Assembly (NCBI GenBank): GCA_964590225.1
Contig: CAZPWS010000007.1
Coordinates: 16,947-80,946 of the forward strand
Reading direction: 5' to 3'
Length of the DNA stretch: 64,000 nucleotides
Source: JAEUSG01 sp964590225
GTDB lineage: Bacteria; Fibrobacterota; OXYB2-FULL-49-7; JAEUSG01
This document shows, piece by piece, positions 50,917-58,907 of the stretch; position 1 is the first letter of the stretch; the number at the start of each line of letters is the position of its first letter. Both the position numbers and the translations under genes were made by a program. The notes under the pieces are model-generated. The model was not told the DNA's origin. It made no database searches and saw nothing but the letters and a program-made list of their open reading frames with translations.

Positions 50917-53075
50917 TCTTTTTGAGACCTGTAGTAGTGGTAATAGTATTTGTAGTAACCATATGATGCGGAGCGGTGTGAAAGGTCGATATCGTTTAGA
51001 ATAAATCCCGCCACTCGCGAATTTACATTTTGCACAGTAGCTACTGCCCTTTCTAAAACAAGGGAATCTGTGGAATAGGATTTTACCACAAGCACAACAC
51101 CATCAACCTTTGTTGATAATAAAGGAGCGTCTGTTACTGCCATTATTGGAGGAGAGTCAAAAACCACAAGGTCGTACATGTTGGAAAGCTCTTTTATAAG
51201 CACTTCCGCTTTTCTGCTGCCCAGTAGTTCTGCTGGATTGGGGGTAAAGCGTCCGGCAGAAATAAGGTGAAGGTTCTCAATGCCGCTGTTTTTTACAACA
51301 TCAACAACCGTTTTGCCAAGAAACAGATCTGTAAAGCCATTTTCGCGAGGCTGTTGAAATAGATGGTGTAAGATTGGCCTTCGCAAATCTGCGTCTATTA
51401 AAACAACCTTCTTGCCCGACTGAGCGCATGCAAGACAAAGATTACTCGCGGTAAGAGACTTACCTTCGTGCGGTCCGGAACTTGAAACTATGAGCGTTTT
51501 TAACGGTTTATCAGGGCTTGTAAAAAAAAGATTTGTTCTGAGTGAACGGTACGATTCCGCGACAACAGATTCGTCCTTATTAAAATCAATAAGCTCTTTA
51601 GGATATATGGTTGTTGTGTCTCTTGAACCGTCTGGGCTCCGCCTTTTAACCGCAAGCTCCGCCTTTTTAGAGATGTCCATGTGCGGTATGGTACCAATCA
51701 CGGGAATCTGATATTTTGACTCCAGATTGTCTGTTGATTTAATGGTTGTGTCCAAAAGTTCACGCATTATAACAACGGTTAAACCGATTAAAAGGGCGGC
51801 CAACATACCTGCCAGATAATAAACGCCTTCGTTTTTTGGTAGGGGCGAAACCGGCATGACAGGCGCGTCAATTATTGTAACTCCCCCCGTTTCGGCTGAT
51901 CGCCTAATTTTGGCCATCTCGACTTTTTCCAGCAAAATATTATAGGTATCTTCATAAACCTTGCGTGCACGCTCTAACCGCGCGAGCTCAAGTGTCTGTG
52001 AAAGTTCGTTTGGATGCGCCCGCTTGTAGGCTTCGATTTTTCTGTCGTAAACATTCAGCTTGTTTGAAAGAATGTCAAGTTCCATTTCGTCTTCAACAAC
52101 CATCTTCCTCATTTTTTGCCATTGAGAAATAGTTTTCGGATCTATTCTTTCGGGCTGCTCAGGGTTGCCCATTTTTAATATTTCTCGCTCAAGTTCTGCA
52201 ATATCCTGATTAACCTGTGAAGAAGGGCCAAGCAATAGGCCCAATGATTCCAATCTTTGTTTTTCTTTCTCTTTTTGTATTAGCTGTTTTTGAATACGGG
52301 CAAGTTCGTCCGACCGTTTATTGTCAATGTTAACGGGGCTCATACGCTTCTCAAGTAACCTAAGAAGGTCCCTGTTGGCCTCGTAAACAGCCTCCTTGCT
52401 TGTTCTTTCATTTCGTAGTTCGTAATATTTATCCTGTAAACTCTTAAGCTCCGCAATTGATGCAGAGCCGGAAGAACCTGTTAACTCACTGAATTTTCTG
52501 TATTCCCTTTCAGCTTCTTCGAGCTTCCCTCTAATGATATCTATCTGTTTTTCTGTTTCCCTCACCATGTTATCGGACTCCGTAGCAACAACTTCACGGC
52601 AGAAATTACGGAAGTTTTCCGTTGCCGCTACTGCCAGAGCATAAGCAATATCGGGCTTGCGCGCAAGGGCAGATAATTCCAGAAAAGATTCATAGTTAGT
52701 AAGTTTAAGGCTGATTGAATTGCTTATGTAGTTCCGCATCTTATCAACAGATGTGTCGGCCTGAGCTACTTCCCTGATCTTGTACCATCCTACGGAATCA
52801 CCTATTGATTGAAGAAAGGAGCGGCTTTTGAAAATACCCTGATAAAAATTAAAGGATCTTGTTGTCCGTAAAACTTTTGGTGTAAATTCATTACCCGAGG
52901 ATTTCAGGTCGTCAATTACTATTTGCGCCTTTGCAATGTATGTGTCAGGAAATGATTTAACATACATAACAAGAGGAATCATTATTGAGAGCAGAATTAT
53001 AAGCAGTATCCATTTACCGCGCACTAAAATGGAGGCATAATCTTTTACGCTGAACTCGGTAATCCTGTTTTCCAT
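50913..53075 (-). CDS. Polysaccharide co-polymerase and BY-family tyrosine kinase (Wzc-like)
   Basis: The protein has an N-terminal Wzz domain with a membrane helix (about 22-44), a periplasmic coiled-coil region (about 190-385), a second helix (about 425-445) and a cytoplasmic kinase domain. Walker A GPHEGKS is near 534-540, A' VLIDADLRRP near 558-567 and Walker B LVVFDSPP near 636-643. The C-terminus has a tyrosine cluster: eight Tyr within residues 705-715, the autophosphorylation site that controls chain length and export. ATG 53075 (720 aa) is preferred over TTG 53087 for spacing from GGGAG. It pairs with the upstream Wza-like gene. Confidence 0.92.
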   Translation of the reverse strand: MENRITEFSVKDYASILVRGKWILLIILLSIMIPLVMYVKSFPDTYIAKAQIVIDDLKSSGNEFTPKVLRTTRSFNFYQGIFKSRSFLQSIGDSVGWYKIREVAQADTSVDKMRNYISNSISLKLTNYESFLELSALARKPDIAYALAVAATENFRNFCREVVATESDNMVRETEKQIDIIRGKLEEAEREYRKFSELTGSSGSASIAELKSLQDKYYELRNERTSKEAVYEANRDLLRLLEKRMSPVNIDNKRSDELARIQKQLIQKEKEKQRLESLGLLLGPSSQVNQDIAELEREILKMGNPEQPERIDPKTISQWQKMRKMVVEDEMELDILSNKLNVYDRKIEAYKRAHPNELSQTLELARLERARKVYEDTYNILLEKVEMAKIRRSAETGGVTIIDAPVMPVSPLPKNEGVYYLAGMLAALLIGLTVVIMRELLDTTIKSTDNLESKYQIPVIGTIPHMDISKKAELAVKRRSPDGSRDTTTIYPKELIDFNKDESVVAESYRSLRTNLFFTSPDKPLKTLIVSSSGPHEGKSLTASNLCLACAQSGKKVVLIDADLRRPILHHLFQQPRENGFTDLFLGKTVVDVVKNSGIENLHLISAGRFTPNPAELLGSRKAEVLIKELSNMYDLVVFDSPPIMAVTDAPLLSTKVDGVVLVVKSYSTDSLVLERAVATVQNVNSRVAGFILNDIDLSHRSASYGYYKYYYHYYRSQKD

Positions 53076-53083
53076 ATTTACAA

Positions 53084-53989
53084 TCAACTCCCAACGGTAT
53101 TACGAACAAGAAGGTAAACCGTAATTAGGCTTACAGCGTCCCGCAGCCATCCCATAAACGCCTTCCATGTAACTGATTTTCTATAAACGATGATGACATC
53201 TCCCTCAGATACCTTCGGGATAAGATCCTGTGACGAAAAATCTTCCCAAAAATCTCTAATATTCACAACTGCGTCGATTTTTTTACCATCAATTGTTGTA
53301 ATGTGTCTTATTTTGGTGAGATCGGCATCTTCGGACTGACCGCCAGCCATTTGTATAAGATCAAAAAGATTTGATTCGGAAGAGGGGTTAAAAATCCCTG
53401 GCTGTTTTACCGCCCCCAGAACCTTGACAGTTTTTGATCTGTTGTCTTTTAGAACAATGTATGTGTCGCCATTCATTATTTCCGGCAAACTACGCATATT
53501 GCCGTTCTCAAGAAAAGCTTCAAGATTAATATTTTCGGATTTGCTTTCGCCCTTATCTTTCCTTATAAGTTTTATTGTGGATAGATTGGCATATTCAGTA
53601 ACCCCTTCAGCCAGCAGCAGAGCTTCCTGAATCGTTGCTCCCTTTTCGACCATAAATGTTCCGGGGCGCTTTACCTGGCCAAGTACAGATATTTTAAGTT
53701 GGTAATCGGATACAAGATTTACAACAACCATTGTTGAGGGATCTGTTTTTGCCACAGCAAAAGTAAGAAGATCCATCAGTTCTCTTACGGTAATACCTGC
53801 AATAGATCTATTCGAAAGAAGCGGATAATCAATGGTGCCATTGTCGTTAACAACTACTTTTTGAGTTAATATCGGACTCCCGGGAACGCTTATCTCAAGC
53901 AAATCGCCAGGCTTAATTGCCCTCGCACTAAGAAATTGAGCAGAAAAAAGCAGCGTAATCAGAAAAGATATTAGCCATTTTGTATTCGT
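53084..53989 (-). CDS. Wza-like polysaccharide export protein with non-canonical ACG start
   Basis: Wza-type proteins form the outer-membrane channel for capsule or exopolysaccharide. From 53989 the frame gives a full signal peptide (NTKWLISFLITLLFSAQFLSA) and then the family motif IKPGDLLEISVPG. SLBB repeats follow (ISVLGQVKRPGTFMVEKG and VKVLGAVKQPGIFNPSS) and a C-terminal hydrophobic segment (about 277-297). The first codon is ACG, placed exactly five bases after a perfect AGGAGG. No ATG, GTG or TTG exists in frame between an upstream stop codon and the PGD motif; the first is TTG 53902, which would remove the signal peptide. Confidence 0.8.
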   Translation of the reverse strand, partial: TNTKWLISFLITLLFSAQFLSARAIKPGDLLEISVPGSPILTQKVVVNDNGTIDYPLLSNRSIAGITVRELMDLLTFAVAKTDPSTMVVVNLVSDYQLKISVLGQVKRPGTFMVEKGATIQEALLLAEGVTEYANLSTIKLIRKDKGESKSENINLEAFLENGNMRSLPEIMNGDTYIVLKDNRSKTVKVLGAVKQPGIFNPSSESNLFDLIQMAGGQSEDADLTKIRHITTIDGKKIDAVVNIRDFWEDFSSQDLIPKVSEGDVIIVYRKSVTWKAFMGWLRDAVSLITVYLLVRNTVGS

Positions 53990-53994
53990 TGTAA

Positions 53995-54000
53995 CCTCCT
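53995..54000 (-). promoter_or_regulatory. Consensus ribosome-binding site upstream of the wza-like gene
   Basis: AGGAGG, a perfect complement of the 16S 3' end, is placed five bases before the ACG at 53989. An out-of-frame ATG at 53978 would be 16 bases away and its frame closes after 17 codons. The site therefore points to ACG as the intended start. Confidence 0.8.
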
Positions 54001-54011
54001 TAATTTGCAGA

Positions 54012-55013
54012 TTAATTAGTGGGCTGAAATATAAACGGGTAGTTTACAGTAAGATTACCTTCATTATTGTCTATGGCCGGAAATATCCAGTTTGATATTG
54101 CACGGGTTATTCGCGATTGCAACGATTCGTCGTCGATTGTTGATTCGATAATTTCAACATCAACAACAGCACCGCTGGGGGTTATTGTAAACCTTACGGT
54201 AACCTTGCCAGAAAGAGAGGGATTCCCTTTAAGGAGTCTGTTATATTCAGCAAGAATACTTCTCATGTTTTTCTTTATGAAATCAGTAATGGCCATCTCG
54301 TCCCTTTTGGCGCTTTGAGGTGCCGCTCCGATAGTCTTTGGCTTGCTTACCTGTATATCACCAAGTTTATCAAGCTGCTTTCCTGCGCTGCCAAACCCCT
54401 TTACCATATCGGAAATTGACACCTTTTCCTCTGTGGCAATTACCCTCCTTGACACAAGCTTCTGGCTCAGATCAGCCTCGCTTCCCGCTCTCGATACCCC
54501 AGTTACTCCCCTCAAGGCTTCGTCAAGATTTGTTCCTTGCACCCCCTGTCCCCCAAGGATATCAATGGCTGACCGGCTTCTCGAACGGGTTGGCCCTGCC
54601 CCAGTTAAAAGTGCAAGCATCCCCGTACTCCTCAGCTCTTTTTCAATCTTAACCGCCCTTTTGGCCACTTGAGCTTGCGCAACTTTTTTTTCTTTCGCGC
54701 GAACCTCCGCAGCTTCCTTGGCGGCTATTTCGGGAGTCGCCTTTTTCTCGATTTTTTCTTCTATTTTATCAGGTTTACCTGCAATATCAACCTTCTCCTT
54801 TTCTTTGGGAAGGGGTTTATTCATTATAAGCTTCGCTATTCGTTGAGGCATATCTTCCACAGCAGGCGGCGCTATTTTTGAAATATCTACTGAGCGCAAA
54901 TAAAAAATGAAAGCAATATGTATCGCAATAGAAAGAAAAGCTATAATAACAAACCGGTTATCGGAGTCGGGCGTGGTGGGTGTTCCGGTAATCTCTTTCA
55001 CCTCAGGTTGCAC
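54012..55013 (-). CDS. TonB/AgmX-like energy-transducer protein
   Basis: The 333-aa product has a short cytoplasmic N-terminus, one membrane helix (about 21-41) and a long periplasmic region: a Lys/Glu/Ala-rich helix (about 70-130), a Gly/Ser/Arg-rich linker and a C-terminal TonB/AgmX fold (about 240-333: VTVRFTITPSGAVVDVEIIEST). This matches TonB-like or AgmX/PglI C-terminal proteins that accompany ExbB/ExbD motors in several diderm phyla. Start GTG 55013, with AAGGA eight bases upstream. It ends 22 bases before the Wza-like gene. Confidence 0.8.
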   Translation of the reverse strand: MQPEVKEITGTPTTPDSDNRFVIIAFLSIAIHIAFIFYLRSVDISKIAPPAVEDMPQRIAKLIMNKPLPKEKEKVDIAGKPDKIEEKIEKKATPEIAAKEAAEVRAKEKKVAQAQVAKRAVKIEKELRSTGMLALLTGAGPTRSRSRSAIDILGGQGVQGTNLDEALRGVTGVSRAGSEADLSQKLVSRRVIATEEKVSISDMVKGFGSAGKQLDKLGDIQVSKPKTIGAAPQSAKRDEMAITDFIKKNMRSILAEYNRLLKGNPSLSGKVTVRFTITPSGAVVDVEIIESTIDDESLQSRITRAISNWIFPAIDNNEGNLTVNYPFIFQPTN

Positions 55014-55017
55014 GGTA

Positions 55018-55530
55018 TTATTCCTTCTTAATTACAAGTAGAGAAAAATTACTGTATCCGGTTTGGCCGCAGGTGTACATGATTTTTTGCAGCACCTTGT
55101 ATGGTATTTTCTTGTCCGCTTCTATCATGACATCACCTTTGAATGTGACGGTTGTGGAATTTTTGGCGATACGCTCTGTTTGCTGCCGTCTTTCGGAAAG
55201 CTGAGCTTCCAGTGCCGGCACAAGAACTTCCTCGTTATTCATCATATCAGTAATCGAAATGATTTTCTTGCCTTCAATCATTACATTATTATTTGAAACA
55301 GATATTTTTAGAGCAAGCTCCGGTTTTTTTTGTGCCGTAGAAGGGGGTAATAATAACCCCTCCGACATAGTTACAATCTCTCCTTCGGACGAAAAGCTTT
55401 TTAGAAGAAAAACAAGGAGAATAGTCATTATATCAACAAGAGAGGTTAGCTGTATTTTGGGCACTTTCTGCCCACCACCTCTTGTCTTTGTAAGTTTCTT
55501 AAGACTTGTGCGTGAAGCGGGGAAGCTCAT
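55018..55530 (-). CDS. ExbD/TolR-type transport protein (second copy)
   Basis: A 170-aa biopolymer transport protein with one N-terminal helix that starts with the proton-binding Asp in LTSLVDIMTILLVFLLKSF (about 27-45) and a periplasmic domain ending in QKIMYTCGQTGYSNFSLLVIKK. It uses the proton-motive force with ExbB/MotA-type partners. It is the second ExbD in the operon and starts one base inside the STAS stop codon (TAATG). Confidence 0.88.
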   Translation of the reverse strand: MSFPASRTSLKKLTKTRGGGQKVPKIQLTSLVDIMTILLVFLLKSFSSEGEIVTMSEGLLLPPSTAQKKPELALKISVSNNNVMIEGKKIISITDMMNNEEVLVPALEAQLSERRQQTERIAKNSTTVTFKGDVMIEADKKIPYKVLQKIMYTCGQTGYSNFSLLVIKKE

Positions 55531-55847
55531 TATAATCCCCCTTCACTTTTTACCGCGAAAAGAACGGAAATTTTTGCGTTATCAAGAACGGTTTTAACAT
55601 ACCCGCTTGCACCTTCTATCTGAAAGGCAAAGCCCTCGCCGATATGCTCTTTCCTCATATGAATTAACGCACCGAGAGCAGCGCTGTCGATCATGGAGGT
55701 TTTGCCAAAGTCAAAAATAAAGAGCCGAAATCCATCCTCAGCAAGAGCCCTTACTGTTTGCATTATGGCAGTAGCTTCCTCCCGTATGGCTCTCTCCGGC
55801 ATTACAATTTTAACAGAGCTGTTTTTTTTATCCTTTATTGTCTTCAT
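55530..55847 (-). CDS. STAS domain protein (anti-sigma factor antagonist type)
   Basis: The 105-aa product is a single STAS domain. The beta-strand/helix FIFDFGKTSMIDSAALGALI (about 43-62) contains Asp54-Ser55, the position phosphorylated in SpoIIAA-type antagonists. ATG 55847 is chosen because it overlaps the upstream exbD stop (ATGA); the open frame extends 16 codons further into exbD. It has no kinase or anti-sigma partner nearby. Its place between two exbD genes is unusual and suggests control of the motor. Confidence 0.82.
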   Translation of the reverse strand: MKTIKDKKNSSVKIVMPERAIREEATAIMQTVRALAEDGFRLFIFDFGKTSMIDSAALGALIHMRKEHIGEGFAFQIEGASGYVKTVLDNAKISVLFAVKSEGGL

Positions 55848-56329
55848 TGAATTCCACCGGACAAACCGATATTTGGAAACTGAGCGTCCCTGCAAATGTC
55901 CATAACCGAAACTATGTTTTCGTAAATAATATCCTGCTCCACAAGAAGAATGATATCTTCCTGTTGAGGATAGTTCATTTTTACAGCGCGCAATATTTTA
56001 TCAAGAGCGCCAAGGTCGTAATTGCCGCCTATTTTTGGAATTGGCGGCATAACCTGTCCTGTTCCCGCTATTGTAAAGCCTGAGCTGGTTATTGCTATGG
56101 ATATGTCAAGCTTATTGCTCTCTTCCGCCTGTCCTTCCCCTCCGCCTTCGCCGTCTGCCGCAGGAGGAAGGGAAAAATTTATTGTAGCTATCTGCGAGAA
56201 AACTGCCATACTTACCAGAAAGGGAATAAGTATGACAAACATATTCATTATAGGGGTGACATCAAGATCGGCGCTCTCAATGAGGGCGCTTACCGCTTTA
56301 TCTTTTCGCTTGCTTGGACGGAAGGCCAT
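55844..56329 (-). CDS. ExbD/TolR-type transport protein (first copy)
   Basis: A 161-aa ExbD/TolR-like protein: Asp23 in DLDVTPIMNMFVILIPFLVSM marks the membrane helix (about 22-46), followed by a periplasmic domain with a Gly/Glu-rich linker (GEGGGEGQAEES) and a TolR-type fold ending in CRDAQFPNIGLSGG. It is 30 bases downstream of the exbB gene and coupled to the STAS gene. Confidence 0.87.
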   Translation of the reverse strand: MAFRPSKRKDKAVSALIESADLDVTPIMNMFVILIPFLVSMAVFSQIATINFSLPPAADGEGGGEGQAEESNKLDISIAITSSGFTIAGTGQVMPPIPKIGGNYDLGALDKILRAVKMNYPQQEDIILLVEQDIIYENIVSVMDICRDAQFPNIGLSGGIQ

Positions 56330-56359
56330 ATTTACGGCTTCTCCAGTATGAAGTTTGTT

Positions 56360-56995
56360 TTATCTGTTAGTCCGCTGCAGGAACAAAAAGTTTAAAAGGC
56401 GGACGGAACTTTCATCAATTTCTTCAATAATTGCACTTGCTTTTGAGGAAAGAACGGAAAAAGAAATCATGCAGGGGATACCTACAATAATTCCAAGAGC
56501 TGTTGTATTCATAGCTTGAGAAATGCCAAGCGCAAGAAGAGTGGCCTTTTGCGCAGGGTCCGCAGATGCGAGCGCGTTAAAGGCAGACATGAGGCCGGTA
56601 ATTGTTCCAAGAAGGCCAAGAAGGGTGGCAACATTACCCATTAACCCCATATAGTGAATCCGTTTTTGAACTCGGGGCAGCTCTCTTAAAGCTGTTTCAT
56701 CAACAGCATTTTGGATTTCTTCGTTTGACAGACCTTGTTCAAAGTGCCAGAGTGCAGATTCGAGTATTACGGCGAGTGGGGCCTGATGTTGTTTGCATAA
56801 CTTTCCGGCATCGGAAACTTTGTCGCTTCTTACAAGTCTCGTAACGCTCGTAAGAAGCGTTTTGGCGTTTATTCTGCAACGAAAATAAAGGTAATAAACC
56901 CTCTCAAGAGTTATAGCCAAGGCGAACGCGGACACGCCAAGAATAATGTACATGAAGGGTCCGCCCTCCTGAAAAAACTTTGCGATAAACTCCAT
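56360..56995 (-). CDS. MotA/TolQ/ExbB-type proton channel
   Basis: A 211-aa inner-membrane protein with three helices (about 13-33, 115-140 and 155-178). The family signature is MGLMGNVATLLGLLGTITGLMSAFNAL (about 113-139), and LGISQAMNTTALGIIVGIPCMISF forms the last helix. It forms the ring of the motor with the two ExbD proteins and the TonB-like protein encoded downstream. An AGGAG ribosome-binding site precedes the ATG. It is first in the motor operon; the promoter should lie in the 136 bases before the lipoprotein gene. Confidence 0.9.
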   Translation of the reverse strand: MEFIAKFFQEGGPFMYIILGVSAFALAITLERVYYLYFRCRINAKTLLTSVTRLVRSDKVSDAGKLCKQHQAPLAVILESALWHFEQGLSNEEIQNAVDETALRELPRVQKRIHYMGLMGNVATLLGLLGTITGLMSAFNALASADPAQKATLLALGISQAMNTTALGIIVGIPCMISFSVLSSKASAIIEEIDESSVRLLNFLFLQRTNR

Positions 56996-57131
56996 TCCTG
57001 TTCTCCTTAAATCAATATGTTAGCGCATGTATCAACCGATTTTCAATATCCGGTTCTTTCAACTAATATAACTCAAATATATAGAGACTAACTAATGGGA
57101 GTCAACAGGTAGATTCCTGAGAGAACAGCAA

Positions 57132-58907
57132 TTAGAAAGAGCCCGTGTTAACAGAAATAGCCTCAGGTTGCTCAAGCTCGGCCTCACCGGCAATGATATT
57201 TAAGGTCAATGCAGCTCCAGTTGTTCCATTTAATGCAACTACCCTGTTATTTGCCCAGTCGGCCACCCATAGGGTTTTGTGATCAACAGTCTCATCTGTT
57301 ACATAGTCCAGTGCTAATGAACGGGCCTGTCCTATTCCTGCCCCGCCTGGAGCTATTAGGCAGGCCGAAGAGGTGTTTACGAAATGAAGTCCACTTAGAT
57401 AAGTCGTTGTCGTTGGCATCGCATTTATTTTAATAATTCTACTATTTAACTGATCGGAAACCCACGCAAATGGAGAGTTTGGCATCTGGTCGGCAACTAT
57501 CCTTGGTGTAACAAAACCGCGGATTCTTGCCATCACTGTATCTGCCCCTACACGGTTAAGCCGTGCCAGCACTACCATGGTGTCACAACCTATCCATAAG
57601 AGGCCATTGCGCGGGGAAGCCGCGATTGATGTAAAACTGCCAATGGAATCGAACACTGCCCCCCTACTTCGCAGCGTATCAATAATCACTCCGTTTCTTG
57701 CCTTTAAAAGCATGCGCCGGTTTGTTAGTGTACTTTTGACACCGATCCAATAGGTATTGTCGTTTACCGGATCAGCTTCAAGCACCTCTATTTTTGTGGA
57801 TGAACCGAGCATGAGGTCGATTACAGGACCAGACGAAAGGGTTATTTTACGCACTGTGTCGCCATTCGCTGCAAAGGCAGTATTGGCAATTTTACTAAGA
57901 GAAAATGCCGTTATGCTTGAACCTGTAAGAGGCCATTTTGCCCGCTGTTTGCCATCATCATCGAGCACAAAAAGAGTATCACAAAAATACTGTAGTGTGC
58001 TTTTCGAACGCTTTGTTCTGTCCATTACCCACACCGCTTCCGTGCCAAACGCAAGGTCGGGCGGAACCACTTCAACAAATTTAACCTGTTGAAACCGCGG
58101 TATTGAAAACAGCTTACGGCCATCTCTGTGTAGTTTGTTAAGTACAGAAACAGAACCATTAGTGGAAGCCACCCAGACAGTATGAACTTCATTGTAAACT
58201 AATATTTCAAATGGATAATAGGTGTTGCCCCCCTTGCCGTCTGAGAGTCTGAGGCGCCCCGTAAATAGCGACTCGGCAGACGGGGCTTTAAAGACCCATA
58301 TACTGTCAAATTCCCCTACTGCCGTGGAGAGATAAGGAACCATATTGTCGAGCGAAAACTTTAATCTTAAGTTATCAAGATGGTCTTCATCTCTCATAAA
58401 CACTTTGAGAGTTTCCTGAACAGAAGGATTTAGGGACATCCGAATAAGGTTAATTGTATCGCCATTGTGGTTGCTCCCAAGAAGAAGCGAGCCCATTTTA
58501 ACGCTGTCCAGAAAGGGGGCATGATTTGTGAGGGATATTACTATGCTGTTGCTTTCAAGTCCATTATGCTTAAAACGGACACGAACGGTGTCTCTGTTGT
58601 TTGTAGTTGTATATCCACCCTTTATGTTATTCCACGAAATTTTTACAGTATCCCCATATATCAGCAATGGATGGTTTTGGCGCGAATAGCGATATGTCTC
58701 TATTCCCTTATGGATCCACTCAACGGAGGAATCGGCAACGCCCTCGCCATAAATGGCAGTGAAGGTTATCGACTCACCCTTAAAGTCTGACGCGCTTGCG
58801 TATATTTCAAGGGTTGGAAGATGGGGAGCAGTAGGCTCATCGGAACAATTGGACAAAAAAACAACAGATATCAACATCGTTAAAAAAAATGGTATTCGCT
58901 TTTTCAT
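57132..58907 (-). CDS. Beta-propeller lipoprotein at the end of the flagellar operon
   Basis: A 591-aa secreted protein. The signal peptide ends at Cys21 (FLSNC), a lipobox with Asn at the -1 position, slightly off consensus. After an Ig-like region (about 30-240), the second half repeats short blades starting Trp-Val/Ile: TVWVAS, TYWIGV, LLWIGC, FAWVSD and TLWVADWANNRVVAL, typical of NHL/SMP-30-like propellers. The start overlaps the flhB stop (ATGA at 58904-58907), so it is translated with the flagellar export genes. Its function is unknown. Confidence 0.75.
   Translation of the reverse strand: MKKRIPFFLTMLISVVFLSNCSDEPTAPHLPTLEIYASASDFKGESITFTAIYGEGVADSSVEWIHKGIETYRYSRQNHPLLIYGDTVKISWNNIKGGYTTTNNRDTVRVRFKHNGLESNSIVISLTNHAPFLDSVKMGSLLLGSNHNGDTINLIRMSLNPSVQETLKVFMRDEDHLDNLRLKFSLDNMVPYLSTAVGEFDSIWVFKAPSAESLFTGRLRLSDGKGGNTYYPFEILVYNEVHTVWVASTNGSVSVLNKLHRDGRKLFSIPRFQQVKFVEVVPPDLAFGTEAVWVMDRTKRSKSTLQYFCDTLFVLDDDGKQRAKWPLTGSSITAFSLSKIANTAFAANGDTVRKITLSSGPVIDLMLGSSTKIEVLEADPVNDNTYWIGVKSTLTNRRMLLKARNGVIIDTLRSRGAVFDSIGSFTSIAASPRNGLLWIGCDTMVVLARLNRVGADTVMARIRGFVTPRIVADQMPNSPFAWVSDQLNSRIIKINAMPTTTTYLSGLHFVNTSSACLIAPGGAGIGQARSLALDYVTDETVDHKTLWVADWANNRVVALNGTTGAALTLNIIAGEAELEQPEAISVNTGSF

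Noticed and set aside
53900..53989. Frameshift in the T6 tract as the reason for the missing wza start
   Set aside because: The signal peptide and PGD motif are already in one continuous frame down from ACG, so no frameshift is needed; the out-of-frame ATG at 53978 gives a non-hydrophobic peptide that stops after 17 codons.
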